This document shows positions 10,461 through 21,734 of a DNA stretch of 64,000 bases, one piece after another. The position numbers and the translations under genes were made by a program. The stretch covers positions 70,711,371 through 70,775,370 of the forward strand of contig NC_053393.1 in assembly GCF_905171765.1 (NCBI RefSeq). The letters are read 5' to 3'. Positions within the stretch are counted from its first letter, which is position 1. Each line of letters opens with the position of its first letter. Source of the stretch: Bufo bufo (lineage: Eukaryota > Chordata > Amphibia > Anura > Bufonidae). The notes under the pieces are model-generated. The model did no database searches. It worked only from the letters and a program-made list of their open reading frames with translations, and had not been told where the DNA came from.

Positions 10461-11159
10461 AATGCTCATCTACACAGACACATTGGCTCTCCTGACATGT
10501 CTGTAAGTAATAATTGTATTCCATCGTAAAATAACAATTTTTGGGCCTCTTTTTCTATAGAAGTCTGTATTGTCACTTTGTTGTTCCTCTTGGAAATGTA
10601 TAGATAACGTGCAGATGCTCCAAAATTGTTATTTCATGTGGAACACAAGCATTTATTAAAGCCTGTGGCGTACCTTTAATAGAAGTGGATCACTTCTCTT
10701 CCTGACATGAATATACTGAATTTTCATGCAGCCTAACCACTAGGGGAAGCTCAGTGCAAAGCGATAATTACAGCTTCCATTGCACTCAAAGATAACTGCA
10801 TAAATTCCTGTGCAATGAACTCCCCCTAGTGGTGGCTGAACGGAAGCAGCGGTTTAGATCTGTAAGGAAAAGTTGTCTGGTGTGTATATATACAATGAGA
10901 AATATGGTGTTCAGAATGAGCTCCATATTTACAAAGCACCTGTTACTCATTTTCCAGCATAATGTCGAATAAAATGGGTAAAGGTGGAGAGCGACTTTTT
11001 AAATCAGATTTTCTTTATTAAAATTTCTTCTTATTAAAAAAAAAAAAAGGAAATTCATTAGAAATGTGTGGTGTGTTTTGCTTTCTGCATTGCCTGGTAA
11101 TTACTTACACACACGCACTGGGAATCTGGGTTTGATATCTGGGTGCATCCCCTGATTAA
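10461..11159. other. Unassigned, with one small foldback
   Basis: About 10,735-10,850 is a palindrome whose arms carry CCACTAGGGGAAGCTCAGTGC and CCCCCTAGTGGTGG; related arms flank the MITE at 17,082. An A-tract lies at 11,035-11,048. No gene. Confidence 0.45.
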
Positions 11160-11647
11160 GGCCTCTTTCACACGGCCGTTTTTTTTTTTCCGTTTTGCGG
11201 GCCGTTTTTTGCGGTCCGTATACGGTCCGTATACGGAACCATTCATTTCAATGGTTCCGCAAAAAAACGGAATGTGTTCCGTATGCATTCCGTTTCCGTA
11301 TTTCCGTTTTTCCGTTCTGTTTAAAGATAGAACATGTCCTATATTTGGCCGCAAATCACGTTCTGTTGCTCCATTAAAGTCTATGGGTCCGCAAAAAAAC
11401 GGAATGCATACGGAAATGCATCCGTATGTCTTCCGTATCCGTTCCGTTTTTTGCGGAACCATCTATTGAAAATGTTATGCCCAGCCCAATTTTTTCTATG
11501 AAATTACTGTACACTGTATATGCCATACGGAAAAACGGAACGGAAAAACAGAACGGAAACACAACGGAAACAAAAAACGGAACAACGGATCCGTTTAAAA
11601 CGGACCGCAAAACACTGAAAAAGACATACTGTCGTGTGAAAGAGGCC
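11160..11647. mobile_element. PIF/Harbinger-like MITE, subfamily i
   Basis: Ends GGCCTCTTTCACACGGCCG and CGTGTGAAAGAGGCC are flanked by TAA (11,157-11,159 and 11,648-11,650). The interior holds GTATACGG and AAAACGGAAC arrays and a central TACTGTACACTGTATATGCC. It is the same subfamily as 39,137-39,610 and aligns with it along almost its full length. Confidence 0.92.
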
Positions 11648-11650
11648 TAA

Positions 11651-12471
11651 AGCATATATATTAGGAGAGCTGATGGGCAGAGCCATTTTAATATACTGGT
11701 GAGCCCAGAAGAAAGGTCTCAACCCCAACCCCTCCCCCCAAATGTTGGATATCATCATACCTGCTGGGGATATGGAGAAAATAGAAAACAATCGAGAATA
11801 TAGCTGGTGTGCACACGCCTGTGTTTAATTTTGCAACAAGGAGTAGCTGCAGTGCACATGTTCCATCATGTAGTGCAGGAAAAGCAACTGATAAGGTCCT
11901 TCCATGCACCACCCGCAGCACGGGGGTAAGGATGCTCCCATGCTCCAAGCTGTCTGTGTATTCTACTAACTCAACATAACAGTACTTCTTGTTTCTGTAT
12001 TTTTGCTACTTGGTGTTATCATAGGGAGGCTACACCTCTTGGTACCCAACCGTTTTGGGGATAAAACTCTTCACACAAAAGGTCTGTACTTCCAACCGCT
12101 GAGAATGACCCCACTAAAGGATCATTATAAACTCTAAGACTGAAAACCTGCAGTAGGCAAGGGTCTATAGCCCATAGGACTGCTCTGTGGGCTATGGCAG
12201 AAGAGCCTGGCTTAGATTGTTCTACACCCATGATCCACCGGAAGCAAAGCGGTGGAGAAGTGGCCCGGGAACTTGTTCTGCCCTTCTGGCCAACAGAGGA
12301 TTTCAAAGAGGGACAGGGCAAATGAATGTTGAGCATCAGTCAAAATGTGTGAGCTGCAAATAGGTTTATTTTATTTTGTTATAAAGACATAAATCAATGG
12401 GGAATATTAGTTTTGTCATTTCTATTATGTTACAATTGATTTAGAAAAAAATAAACATTACCTCACGTAAC
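11651..12471. other. Unassigned intergenic sequence
   Basis: No gene, TIR or tandem repeat that I can support. Open frames on both strands lack known motifs. Confidence 0.5.
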
Positions 12472-12898
12472 CTCAAAGTAGCACTCCCACAAAAATGTTT
12501 AATCTCTGACCTGTTAGGTACATGATGTAAACAGCAATAAAGGTAATCTTCTTACCAGTGACTGTATTTGTGAGTTATCCCCTCCCTTCTGATTCTCAGC
12601 TGTGTCATATGACCAGCACTCTGACTTTCCAAATAACACAGCATCTTATGTGTGGACAGGAAGCCAGTTTCTCTATGTATTCCTATAGAAGCCTCAATGT
12701 CAGTATCATAGGAATAAATAGAGAAGTAACTGACAGTTGGAAATCAGAGTGCTGATCACATGACACAGCTGAGCATCAGAAGGGAGGTTATAACTCACAA
12801 ATACAGTCACTGGTAAGAAAATAACCTTCACTACAGTTTACATCATGTACCTTTCTAAGAGATCAGAGAATAAAACATTTTGTGGGAGTGCTTCTTTA
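12472..12898. mobile_element. Foldback MITE, GCACTCCCACAAAA ends
   Basis: Arms from about 12,480 (AGCACTCCCACAAAA) and to about 12,893 (TTTTGTGGGAGTGCTTC) pair almost throughout, including ACTCACAAATACAGTCACTG/complement. The right flank is TTAA; the left is eroded (CTCAA). It is non-coding. Confidence 0.85.
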
Positions 12899-13685
12899 AG
12901 AAGGTCAGTTTCATAAACATCTACTGGATCAGGATTGGGGTGACCCTAGGGGCGTAGCTCTAGGCCCAAGGGCCCTGGTGCAAGAGTTCAGCTTGGGGCC
13001 CACCTTCCCTGCTTTGTGACAAGGGGCAGGGGAGCATTTCCCTGTAGAGTCTATGGCCAATCCACCCCTAAGTATCAACCACTGAATACCAGGAACACCC
13101 TGCCAGACCTGCCCACAGTTGCCTACAAACTATCCCTCGGAAGCAAATAGTTTGTGGTTACTCCCTGCACTGCTTGTAATCTGTAGAATTGTATAAAATG
13201 TGCGTTTGTTTTAAAGGTGCAATGTCGGTCATTACTAATTCATAGATTTTCTATGCATATGAATTATCTGAGCACATAGAACACACTGGTAGCTCGGGAA
13301 CAGAAAGGGGCAATATGTACAGTAAGCAGTCTGGAGACATGAGAGGCCTGGATATTAAAAATGAGGACACATTAGGAGAAATATGAACAGACTGCAAAGG
13401 CATATGAGAATCCTGGACACATGCAGTAAAGTGATGACATGCTTTTCTGAAAAGCTTTTATAGAGATGGGATAGTCCTTGCAGAACAAAGAAAAGCTAAT
13501 TTAAAATTACTGCTCATCATATACAACTAATATGGGCGCCAACTGATTGCTTGTGTACAAGTTTACTGCTTAACATAGATATATATTATCAGATACAGTT
13601 CAAGTACCAAGATAATTATTATTAATATAATTCCAGGGTGCTTTACATCTAAAAGGGGGTATACATACAGTATATAATATAAGTG
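12899..13685. other. Unassigned, with a hAT-like end
   Basis: At 12,949 GGGGCGTAGCTCTAGGCCC resembles the inner part of CAGGGGCG hAT termini. No partner end is found. The remainder shows nothing recognisable. Confidence 0.4.
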
Positions 13686-14248
13686 CAACATAGGAACTAA
13701 TCATAGCACATAAATACAGCACCAGAACCACGCTCAGTACATTAATACAACACTAAAACCAAGCTCTATACATAGATACAGCACCAGAACCAAGCTCAGT
13801 ACATAGATACAGCACCAGAACTAAGCTTAGTATATAGATACAGCACCAGAACCAAGCTCAGTAGATAGATACAGCACCAGAACTAAGCTCAATATATAGA
13901 TACAGCACCAGAACCAAGCTCAATAGATAGATACAGCACCAGAACCAAGCTCAGTACATTAATACAACACTAAAACCAAGCTCTATACATGAATACAGCA
14001 CCAGAACCAAGCTCAGTAAATAGGTATAGCACCAGAACCAAGCTCAGTACATAGATACAGCACCAGAACCAAGCTCAGTACATAGATACAGCACCAGAAC
14101 CAAGCTCAGTACATAGATACAGCACCAGAACCAAGCTCAGTACATAGATACAGCACCATAACCAAGCTCAGTACATAGATACAGCACCGGAACCAAGCTC
14201 AGTACATATATACAGCACCAGAACCAAGCTCAGTGCATGAATACAGCT
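13686..14248. repeat. Minisatellite, 30-bp unit, ~18 copies
   Basis: The unit ATAGATACAGCACCAGAAC plus CAAGCTCAGTAC repeats with little divergence, which suggests recent expansion. A variant ACATTAATACAACACTAAAAC pair occurs twice (13,740 and 13,955), showing that a multi-unit block was duplicated. Confidence 0.93.
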
Positions 14249-14269
14249 TGGTTCTATGGTTTTCAATCC

Positions 14270-14590
14270 ATCACCAGGATAGGAGTACCTTTGTAATTAC
14301 ATGCAATTAAACATTTAGTATAGCCACTGAGTTATTCAGTAAAATCTATCTGTATAGCGCCACCTGCTGTTTGTTCTTTTTTAAATTTTTCTGTCCACCT
14401 CACTAAGGTGGACGCACATATTCAGTTTCATCCTTCAAGCTCTGCCAGCTGCTGCAGAAAGAACACGCCCCCTGAGAAAGGGCTAACTCCCTGAACTTCC
14501 AGATTGAAATAAACCTAACAGAACAATTGGAGCACTGAATGGTTCTAGCTTGGTTAGAAAGAGACTGTCATTTACTATATGATGACTTTA
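14270..14590 (+). repeat. Dispersed repeat X, copy 2
   Basis: It starts near TTTGTAATTACATGCAATT, passes CTGTATAGCGCCACCTGCTG and a CACCTCACTAAGGTGG hairpin, and ends GGTTAGAAAGAGACTGTCAT. It is collinear with copies at 14,851 and 37,541. No ORF; its class is unknown to me. Confidence 0.7.
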
Positions 14591-14850
14591 TTTTATTAAC
14601 GATGGAATAACATAGCAAACAATAATAAAGCGCATTGTGCCTTGGTTCTTGGGATGCACATAAGCAGCAATAGTCCCAACAAGTCCAGTAGAGGTCCCGA
14701 GCCCTTACGAATACAAAACATTCAATGTTTTCTATGCAAATATTCCCATCAGCTGAGCCCATACCCCAGGTCCATAGGCACAGGCCTAGTGTGCCTATAG
14801 GTAAATCCAGCTTTGTGTACATTATTTTTTATATTCACTTCAAGAGGTTG
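14591..14850. other. Unassigned spacer between two X repeats
   Basis: No feature is recognised. Together with its flanks it forms an X-spacer-X arrangement in direct orientation. Confidence 0.45.
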
Positions 14851-15335
14851 TCCCACGGAAAAATATCCCTTTTATAACTGCATGTAATTAAAAATTTTGC
14901 TTTTAGAGTTTAGAGTTATTCAGTAAAATGTATCTGTATAGTCCACCTGCTCTTTGTTTTCTGTCTTATTTCTTTCACCTGCTCATCCTACAACTGCCTC
15001 CTGAGCTGTGATAGGGAGAGCATGGACACACCTCCTGAGCTGTGATAGGGAGAGCATGGACACGCCCCCTGAGCTGTGATAGGGAGAGCATGGACACGTC
15101 CCCCTGAGCTGTGATAGGGAGAGCATGGACACGCCCCCTGAGCTGTGATAGGGAGACCATGGACACGTCCCCCTGAGCTGTGATAGGGAGAGCATGGACA
15201 CGCCCCCTGAGCTGCCCCAGGGGGGGTGTCCATGCAATGAATGGGGAGATCTCTGGATCCATGTGAGGTACAGGGCTGGTTCTAGCTTTGTTAGAAAGAG
15301 ATTGTCATGTAGCATATGATTTTCGTTTTTTACAG
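14851..15335 (+). repeat. Dispersed repeat X, copy 3, with minisatellite
   Basis: Collinear with copy 2 at both ends: GAGTTATTCAGTAAAATGTA at the left and GTTAGAAAGAGATTGTCATG at the right. The position of the GGTGG hairpin in copy 2 is occupied by a 36-37-bp minisatellite. Confidence 0.75.
14994..15218. repeat. Minisatellite, ~37-bp unit, 6 copies
   Basis: CCCCTGAGCTGTGATAGGGA followed by GAGCATGGACACG repeats six times with few differences. The units alternate between ACGCCCCC and ACGTCCCCC junctions, a sign of two-unit (higher-order) duplication. Confidence 0.93.
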
Positions 15336-15808
15336 TACATCTTCTTTGAGTTGCAGCTCCTAAAATATAGAAACATTCCCTTTCAATTCCTTGCATGTGC
15401 AGACCAGACTAAAATAGTCCGATGTAAGAGGATACATGCCCATCTATCATCAACATATAAACAGGACAGTGTGTGTCCAGTCATGTGCAAGGTACTTTCC
15501 GTATTCCAAGTTCAGTCGGCATGGTGGGATTTCCCCCAGAGCTGTGACTGCTCCAGTAGCCGGGGGATTTTCCCGTTATAACCTGGGGCTTTGTCTATTG
15601 TCTGTCTTCCTCGAATACCTTGTTTGAGTTGTTGCAGCTATGAGTCCTAACAGAACTGTACATAGATATCAGTAACATGCCACAATCTGTAAAGAGCTCT
15701 GTAGTTCACAAAGACATATTAAACTGGAAAAAAGCAGAGTACCCTCAATAAACAATAGTGTCAGCAGAGCGTCTCCTATACACAATGCCAGCAGAGTACT
15801 AGCCAGCA
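15336..15808. other. Unassigned intergenic sequence
   Basis: I see no gene, TIR or tandem repeat here. Confidence 0.5.
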
Positions 15809-15818
15809 TAGTGTTATT

Positions 15819-16776
15819 TAGAGACGGCTTTGCGGTTCGCCCGGCGGTTGTTTCGCGACAAACTTTGCTCGTTCGTGGTTCGCCAAACGGGCGAACATAT
15901 AGCGATGTCCGCCGACGCCATATATTTTTACATTGTGAAGAACTTTGACCCATGACACATCCATCAGGTGGGACAGGACAGCCAATTGAGACGTTTCAGC
16001 ACATGGACGTACCCCCTACCTTATAAATAGACCCGATCTGGCCGCCATTTTACATTCAGTCTTTTGCCAGTGTAGGGAGAGGTTGCTGTGTGGAGCAGGG
16101 ACAGGCTGTTAGGGACACCAAACTCTATCTAATAGGGCCACAAAAGTCATTTTAAGGACTGGTATAGGTGTGCTATCGATAGGTGTGACTTACTGAGGGG
16201 TGTAATATAACATAGAAAGTATATTATAGTGCATTTGTATTGTGCAGCAGTTGTGTGCGGTTCTGCTGCGATACCGCAGCTATGCAGAGGGACAAACACT
16301 ATTGGAACAAATAATTTCTACTGGTGTGATATACCAGTTGCCCCCCCCTCCCCCAAAAAAAAAGTGAAAAAAAAAGTGGGCTACAATAAAACTGTTATTC
16401 CGTGACCGCATAATGTACCTCCTCGAGCCACATAATCAGAATTTATTTTATGTCAGGTGAATGCCTAATTTTTAAGGCCCGTACTCCTGTGGCCTAAAAT
16501 AGAATTTTTCTATGCTCCAACAGGGCACATTTAAGAGAATTTGCCTTTAAGACGCATTATCCCCTGATTAAGATACATATTTTTTGTGGGAATTTTTGTC
16601 ATTGATCCCCCTCTAATATGTCACTGTCCATGTTGTGGGACTACTTGTGCACTTCTACTAAGTATTTGGTGGCTGCAAATATGAGCTGAAGGTTTTTCAT
16701 GTTCGCCTGCCATTAAAGTGATTGGGGCCCGCCGCGAACTTTCGGTTCGCGAACATTTGATGTTCGTCATTCACTA
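15819..16776. mobile_element. Non-autonomous hAT-like element with TATA box
   Basis: It begins TAGAGACGGCTTTGCGG and ends TTCGTCATTCACTA, and is flanked by an 8-bp (perhaps 10-bp) duplication GTGTTATT at 15,811-15,818 and 16,777-16,784. The subterminal regions are dense in GTTCGC/GCGAAC motifs, plausible transposase-binding repeats. A TATAAATA at about 16,022 is followed by a GCCGCCATTTTA and a pyrimidine-rich start-like region. No protein is encoded. Confidence 0.75.
16021..16060 (+). promoter_or_regulatory. TATA-box core promoter candidate inside hAT element
   Basis: TTATAAATAGACC is a good TATA box. About 30 bp downstream lies CATTTTACATTCAGTC, a possible start site. The transcript would be non-coding. 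Inferred from sequence only. Confidence 0.4.
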
Positions 16777-17027
16777 GTGTTATTATTGTTAAAGAGGTCC
16801 TCTTTCTGCTCCTGACATGTCTGCTTTGGTATATACTTGTAAAAGTATTTACTACAACAGTTTTGAAGCATCTTCTCTGCATTGGGAGTACCTCTCTTAT
16901 CCCTCCTGCAAATTTATGAATAAATTGAGACCCGGATGTCACCATTCTCCTTGGAAAAGGTGTGTGTCCCTGCATAGGCTGATACTGTCAGTTTGGACAG
17001 TAGCACCCAGCTGTCAATGTATTTATA

Positions 17028-17580
17028 CATGTCTGGTTGCCAACACTCATCACTAGGGGGAGCTCACCGCATACAGATTAAAGGGGTTTTCTGAGATTTT
17101 TATACTGATGACCTATCCTCTGGATGGGTCGTCAGTATCTGATTGGTGGGGGTCTGATACCCAGGGCCCCCTCCAATCAGCTGTTTGAGAAGGCACCAGG
17201 GCTCCTGTGAGTGCTGCAGTCTTCTCACAGCTTCTCCTAGGCCAGTGACAACACGTTCATTGGTCAGGTGGCCTAGGAGCAGCTTAGCCCCATTCAAGTA
17301 AATGGGGCTGAGCACGATTCCAAGCACAGCCACTATACAATGTACGGCGCTGTGCTTGATAAGCTGCGAGAAGGCGACGGTGCTCACAGGTGAAAAACAA
17401 CTGATCGGTGGGGGTCCCTGGTGTCAGACCCCCACTGATCAGATACTGGTGAGGACCTATCCTGACGGTAGGTCAGCAGTTAGAAAATGCTGGAAAACCC
17501 TTTTAACCTAACACCTATAGTAGTAAATGGAAGCTGTATAAATTATATGTGATAAGCTCCCCCTGGTGACAGCCATAGGA
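17028..17580. mobile_element. Worn foldback element hosting a TTAA MITE
   Basis: The arms TCACTAGGGGGAGCTCACC (about 17,049) and GATAAGCTCCCCCTGGTGAC (about 17,550) are inverted to each other and resemble the 10,735-10,850 foldback. The element at 17,082-17,502 lies between them. Confidence 0.5.
17082..17502. mobile_element. TTAA foldback MITE
   Basis: Ends AGGGGTTTTCTGAG and TGGAAAACCCT are flanked by TTAA (17,078-17,081 and 17,503-17,506). Arms with GATGACCTATCCT, GGTGGGGGTCTGA and CAGCTGTTTGAGAAG fold back on the right half. It is a classic non-coding TTAA MITE, piggyBac or Kolobok mobilised. Confidence 0.85.
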
Positions 17581-18199
17581 CATATGCAAATATCATTATA
17601 AAGATGTAATAACTGCATCCAGTATTAATTTCCAGCTGGGCTGTAGCCATAACAGACAGGTGGAAACATTCTTTACAAAGTATTGTGCTCCAGAGCTGCT
17701 CTTCCTACTATAAGTGGGGTCTCTCCCCTGTTTATAACTTCACTCATTGATTATACAGTCAGGTTTAGAGGCCTGAAAATGGTTTATGTATATAAAGGCA
17801 TAAAAATATCTGAAATGAGAGATACAAGGTGAACATTACCCCATGCACCCATGTCCCATGATCTGTGAGCCAGGAGATAATATTTCATTCTGATATCACA
17901 TTCATAAGACAGACATTAATTGAATGGTATGCTTCGTCAACATCTCTACTGAGACTAATAAAATGTAATTTATCTCAGACACCGGGATAATATTTCCTAT
18001 GCTGCCACTGCCGCACATCATTAAAATGGAACCCTGATTATGTTTGCAGCCTAATAAAATATGTCTAGTACTGCTACCTGCAGAAAGTACAAGCACCCTA
18101 TAATCAGATACAGTGTCAATCCGATGTGCTGTGTAGGGCAAAAAGAACAGGGCAGATTTATTAATGTGTTTGCATCTAGATCTTGTCATGAAATGCACC
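17581..18199. other. Unassigned intergenic sequence
   Basis: No element or gene is recognised. 18,150-18,200 has a TTTATTAATGTGTTTGC motif seen in other AT-rich frog-type repeats. Confidence 0.45.
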
Positions 18200-18215
18200 A
18201 AAATTCTAGCACATT

Positions 18216-19260
18216 TTGGCGCATCTACTCATTCTTTTGGATCTCTCTGCAGCATTTGACACTGTAGACCAGTGTTTCCCTACCAGTGTGTCTCCAGCTG
18301 TTGCAAAACTACAACTCCCAGCATGCCCGGACAGCCTTTGGCTGTGCGGGCATGCTGGGAGTTGTAGTTTTGCAACAGCTGGAGGCACACTGGTTGGGAA
18401 ACACTGCTGTAGACCACCAGACCCTACTCGGTATGCCCTAATCTATTGGCCTAAAAGCATACCTAACCTTTCATCAAACTTTGCATTAATTAATAGTAGA
18501 GTGTGTGCATGATAAATAATACTATCTCTGCCCTTTATATGACTTGTATATGTCATTTTTAACAATTTTCCCCTGTGCATGCTTAATGTCTAGTTTTCAG
18601 TTCTCTCAGACGTGGTGGATGGAGACTAGCTCTATTCACTGCACACAGAAAGTAGAAGAGAATAAGCTTCCTAACCTAACCTTTCTCACTTCTTTCGCCC
18701 CCTATTCAATCGCTTGCCCGCTCATGCCGCCTGCACCTCAGAAACATCTCTAGAATCCGACCTACTGTGGAAACAACAAAAACTCTCATTGTTCCCCTGA
18801 TCCATTCCTGTCCCGATTACTGTTGCTCACTGTTAATTGGTCTCTCCCTCACCAGACTCTCCCTTCTCCAGTCTATACTGAATACAGCAGCCAGGCTCAT
18901 CTATCTGTCTAACCACTACTCCGATGCCTTTGCCCTGTGCCAGTCATTGCACTGGTGGCCTACACAAGATAGAAATCAATTCAAACTTCTACTCTCACCC
19001 ACAAAGCTCTCCACAGTATTACACCCCTATATCTCCACAGCCTCTGCCTACCATCTTACCCGTACTCTCTGCTCTGCAAATGATGTACGACTAATGTCCA
19101 CCATAATCTGAACGTTCCGTCTCCAAAACTTCTCTCATGCTCCACCAGCTCTCTGGAATGCCCTACCCCAGATGATTAGGTTAATTCCCAACATCCACAG
19201 TTTTAAGCACTCCCTAAAAACAAATCTTTTTAGGGTGCCCTATCACATGAAGACAAAAAC
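18216..19260 (+). pseudogene. L2-like non-LTR retrotransposon RT remnant
   Basis: Around 18,222-18,270 plus 18,415-18,430 the plus strand encodes LILLDLSAAFDTVDHQTLL, the RT motif-A region of L2/CR1-type elements, with a hAT MITE inserted within the VDH codons. After an internal deletion, 18,767-19,111 encodes the RT thumb: IHSCPDYCCSLL, LQSILNTAARLI and LHWWPTQDRNQFKLLL. It continues to ALWNALPQMIR and LKTNLFRV at about 19,150-19,240. Motifs B and C (YxDD) are absent and there are several frame breaks. No endonuclease domain remains. Confidence 0.85.
18270..18406. mobile_element. Palindromic hAT MITE, 137 bp
   Basis: A nearly perfect hairpin: CAGTGTTTCCC...GGGAAACACTG. The stem holds GTTGCAAAACTACAACTCCC and its complement around a GGACAGCCTTTGGCTGTGCGG loop. 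The perfect 8-bp TSD CTGTAGAC (18,262-18,269 and 18,407-18,414) proves insertion into the L2-like RT. Confidence 0.95.
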
Positions 19261-19690
19261 TCACTGAAAAAAGCGGCCTAAACGGGTGGAAATGCTCCAA
19301 ACCCAGACACTGTAGCGTGTCTATAACCGGGGGTGCAATTCCTCTGCATACGGTCCGAAGAAAATGGCAATCCCCAGCAAAAAATGCGTACAATGGAGGA
19401 TGCCGGTGCGGACCACATGCACCACAAGGACATCTTACACAAAATGATACATTGTGCAGATGAAAAAATATATACATACATAAATCACTGCAAAAAATGC
19501 ACCAAAATGATACGCAACTGACAATACTATCTAATTTCTCAAGCCGATGTTAAAAGCTGAGAACTTTGCCAATATCTTCCAGTCAGGAACACATCGGAGC
19601 CCCTCATGCACCACGTCACGGTGTCTCAGCACGCATGGGGTTGGCACTTTTTCCTATAGTGTGCAAGCACGACCACCACTGCTGGACTGC
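19261..19690. other. Unassigned intergenic sequence
   Basis: No gene or repeat is recognised apart from short AAAATGCACCAAAATGATAC-like echoes at about 19,440-19,510. Confidence 0.45.
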
Positions 19691-19867
19691 TGGACTGGTC
19701 GTAACCCCTGGATATGAGCAGATACAGTATGAGCAGTGTATAATGTAATGGAAAAATGAATCCAGTCATCAAAGGAGACAATATGGACAATCACAATACA
19801 TTAGTAAGTGCCTTGTATTCAATTTGTCTACATCATAAATACCATTTGCTGAAGTGAGACAACCCCT
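19691..19867. mobile_element. TTAA MITE family Z, right part
   Basis: It ends GAAGTGAGACAACCCC-TTTAA. AATGAATCCAG, GACAATATGGACAATCACAA and TACATTAGTAAGTGCCTTGT match the better copy at 38,697-38,965 in the same orientation. A left end of the family also lies at 21,362. Confidence 0.65.
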
Positions 19868-20399
19868 TTAACGCTTTCTGCCATTCCCAGGCTGTGGGAT
19901 TCAGATCTTAGATCCGATGGTCAGTCCATTTCAAAGTGTGGTGGCATCGAAGCAATATACCCTTTTCACAAGCAATAAAGTCTTATTCCTATAAATGTGC
20001 AGTACCTTACTGTATTTCTAGAACAGCCTTACCCAGAGCATTAGTGGCTACATCTTCGCCCTAATCCGATAAGCGCTCTGTCTCTTTGTTGGGCTCTGGG
20101 CTAGCCACTTAGCATTAGCAGTGCTATAAAATGTATTTAGCTGTTCCACCACTGCCACCCACGGGACTTCATTGCAGCCCTGTCTGTGACCTGACCAGGA
20201 ACCAGCATCACCAGAGAGACTCCAGGCTCCAGTGCTGTGAAGACCTGCCCAGCCGCTCTGCCACAATGACAACAAGCTCTACACAGAAGCAGTACACTGT
20301 AAGTTTCCAAAAAAAAAGAAAAAGTTCATGGATTGGGCTGAGGCTGAAAACCTTTCTGGGGCCCGGGAAACTGTGGATGGGACACAATAAAAAAAACAG
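19868..20399. other. Unassigned intergenic sequence
   Basis: No gene or repeat I can support. A 95-codon plus-strand frame at 20,131 has no recognisable motif. Confidence 0.45.
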
Positions 20400-21350
20400 C
20401 ATACCCTCGCCCCCCTGAACTGTACTGCTGCCACTTATATAGTGTTCCACCGCCATAACCCCCAAGAACTGTGCCTGCTGCGGCTTATTATATAGTGTAC
20501 AACCCTATTAGGCTACTTTCACACTGGCGTTTTGGCTTTCCGTTTGTGAGATCTGTTCAGGGCTCTCACAAGCGGTTCAAAACGGATCAGTTTTGCCCTA
20601 ATGCATTCTGAATGGAAAAGGATCCGCTCAGAATGCATCAGTTTGCCTCTGTTCCATCTCCATTCCGCTCTGGAGGCGGACACCAAAACACTGCCTGCAG
20701 CGTTTTGCTGTCCGCTTGACGAAACTGAGCCAAACGGATCTGTCCTGGCACACAAGGTAAGTCAATGGTGACGGATCCGTTTTCTTTGACACAATCTAGC
20801 ACAATAGAAAACTGATCCGTCTCCCATTGACTTTCAATGGAGTTCATGACGGATCCGTCTTGGGTTTTGTTAAAGATAATACAAACTGATCCGTTCATGA
20901 CGGATGCATGCGGTTGTATTATTGTAACGGATCAGTTTTTGCAGATCCATGACGGATCCACCCAAAACGTGAGTGTGAAAGTAGCCTTACCTATCCATGA
21001 AGTGTATCTGCTGCCCCTTATTATATAGCGTGCCACTGCCGTACCCCCTACAAACTGTGTCTGCCGCCTATTATATAGTCTACCACCACCCTACCCCCCA
21101 TGAACTGTGCCTGCTGTCTATTATACAGTGTTCCACTGATATACCCCAATGAACTGTGCCTACTGCCGCTTATTATATAGTGTACCACTTCTATACCCTC
21201 CTACGAACAGTGTCTGCTGCCACTTATTATTTAGTGTACTACCTACAACCCTACCGCCTGCTGCTGCTTATTATTTAGCGTACCACTGCCTTGCCCCCCC
21301 CCCCAATGAACTGTGCCTACTGCTGTGTAGGGGATGTGGCCTACACAACC
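20400..21350. repeat. ~60-bp-type tandem array, split by a MITE
   Basis: Units such as CCCCCATGAACTGTGCCTGC followed by TGCCGCTTATTATATAGTGT and ACCAC repeat about eight times, at 20,405-20,507 and 20,990-21,330. The MITE at 20,511-20,986 interrupts the array. The same unit occurs once at 25,340-25,380, where it hosts the Tc1 insertion. Confidence 0.75.
20511..20986. mobile_element. Harbinger-like MITE, GGCTACTTTCACAC family
   Basis: Ends GGCTACTTTCACACTGGCG and GTGTGAAAGTAGCC are flanked by TTA (20,508-20,510 and 20,987-20,989). The interior alternates GACGGATCCGT and AAACGGATCAG hairpins. It is non-coding. Confidence 0.9.
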
Positions 21351-21361
21351 TGACAGATTAA

Positions 21362-21652
21362 AGGGGTTTTGTCACTTCAGTAAGTGGCATTTATCATGAA
21401 GACAAAGTTAATATCCAAGTGGTACCTTGGAATCGAACCTAGGTTCGGGAAATGGTTTTTAACAGTACAAGTTAATTTGTGAAGTTATTGCGCGAAGTCT
21501 CGTGAGACTTCGCAAAGCAATAACTTTGGCTCATCGGAGCCAATGCATTCCAATACTGTACGGAGCTCCTGCTCCGTACATTATTAGAACAACGTTTTAT
21601 GCGAATCGACTTCGGATGTTTCATCCGAAGTCGATTCGCTCATCCCTAGTGA
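21362..21652. mobile_element. Two abutting MITE fragments
   Basis: 21,362-21,425 is a TTAA-flanked left end of family Z (AGGGGTTTTGTCACTTCAG). 21,426-21,652 is a hairpin element with GAAGTCTCGTGAGACTTC and GACTTCGGATGTTTCATCCGA palindromes, ending TTCGCTCATCCCTA, a TAGGGATGAGCGAA hAT-like terminus. Both are truncated where they meet. Confidence 0.6.
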
Positions 21653-21734
21653 GAACTGTAAATCCGTGGAATAGTCTTTCTCAGGATATGGAAAAGGAAC
21701 AGTGGACAGTTAAAAAAAAAAATCTTAGATGAAT

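Noticed and set aside
13686..15218. CRISPR-like arrays from regular 30- and 37-bp repeats
   Set aside because: Units are contiguous without unique spacers, and the context is a vertebrate genome; these are minisatellites.
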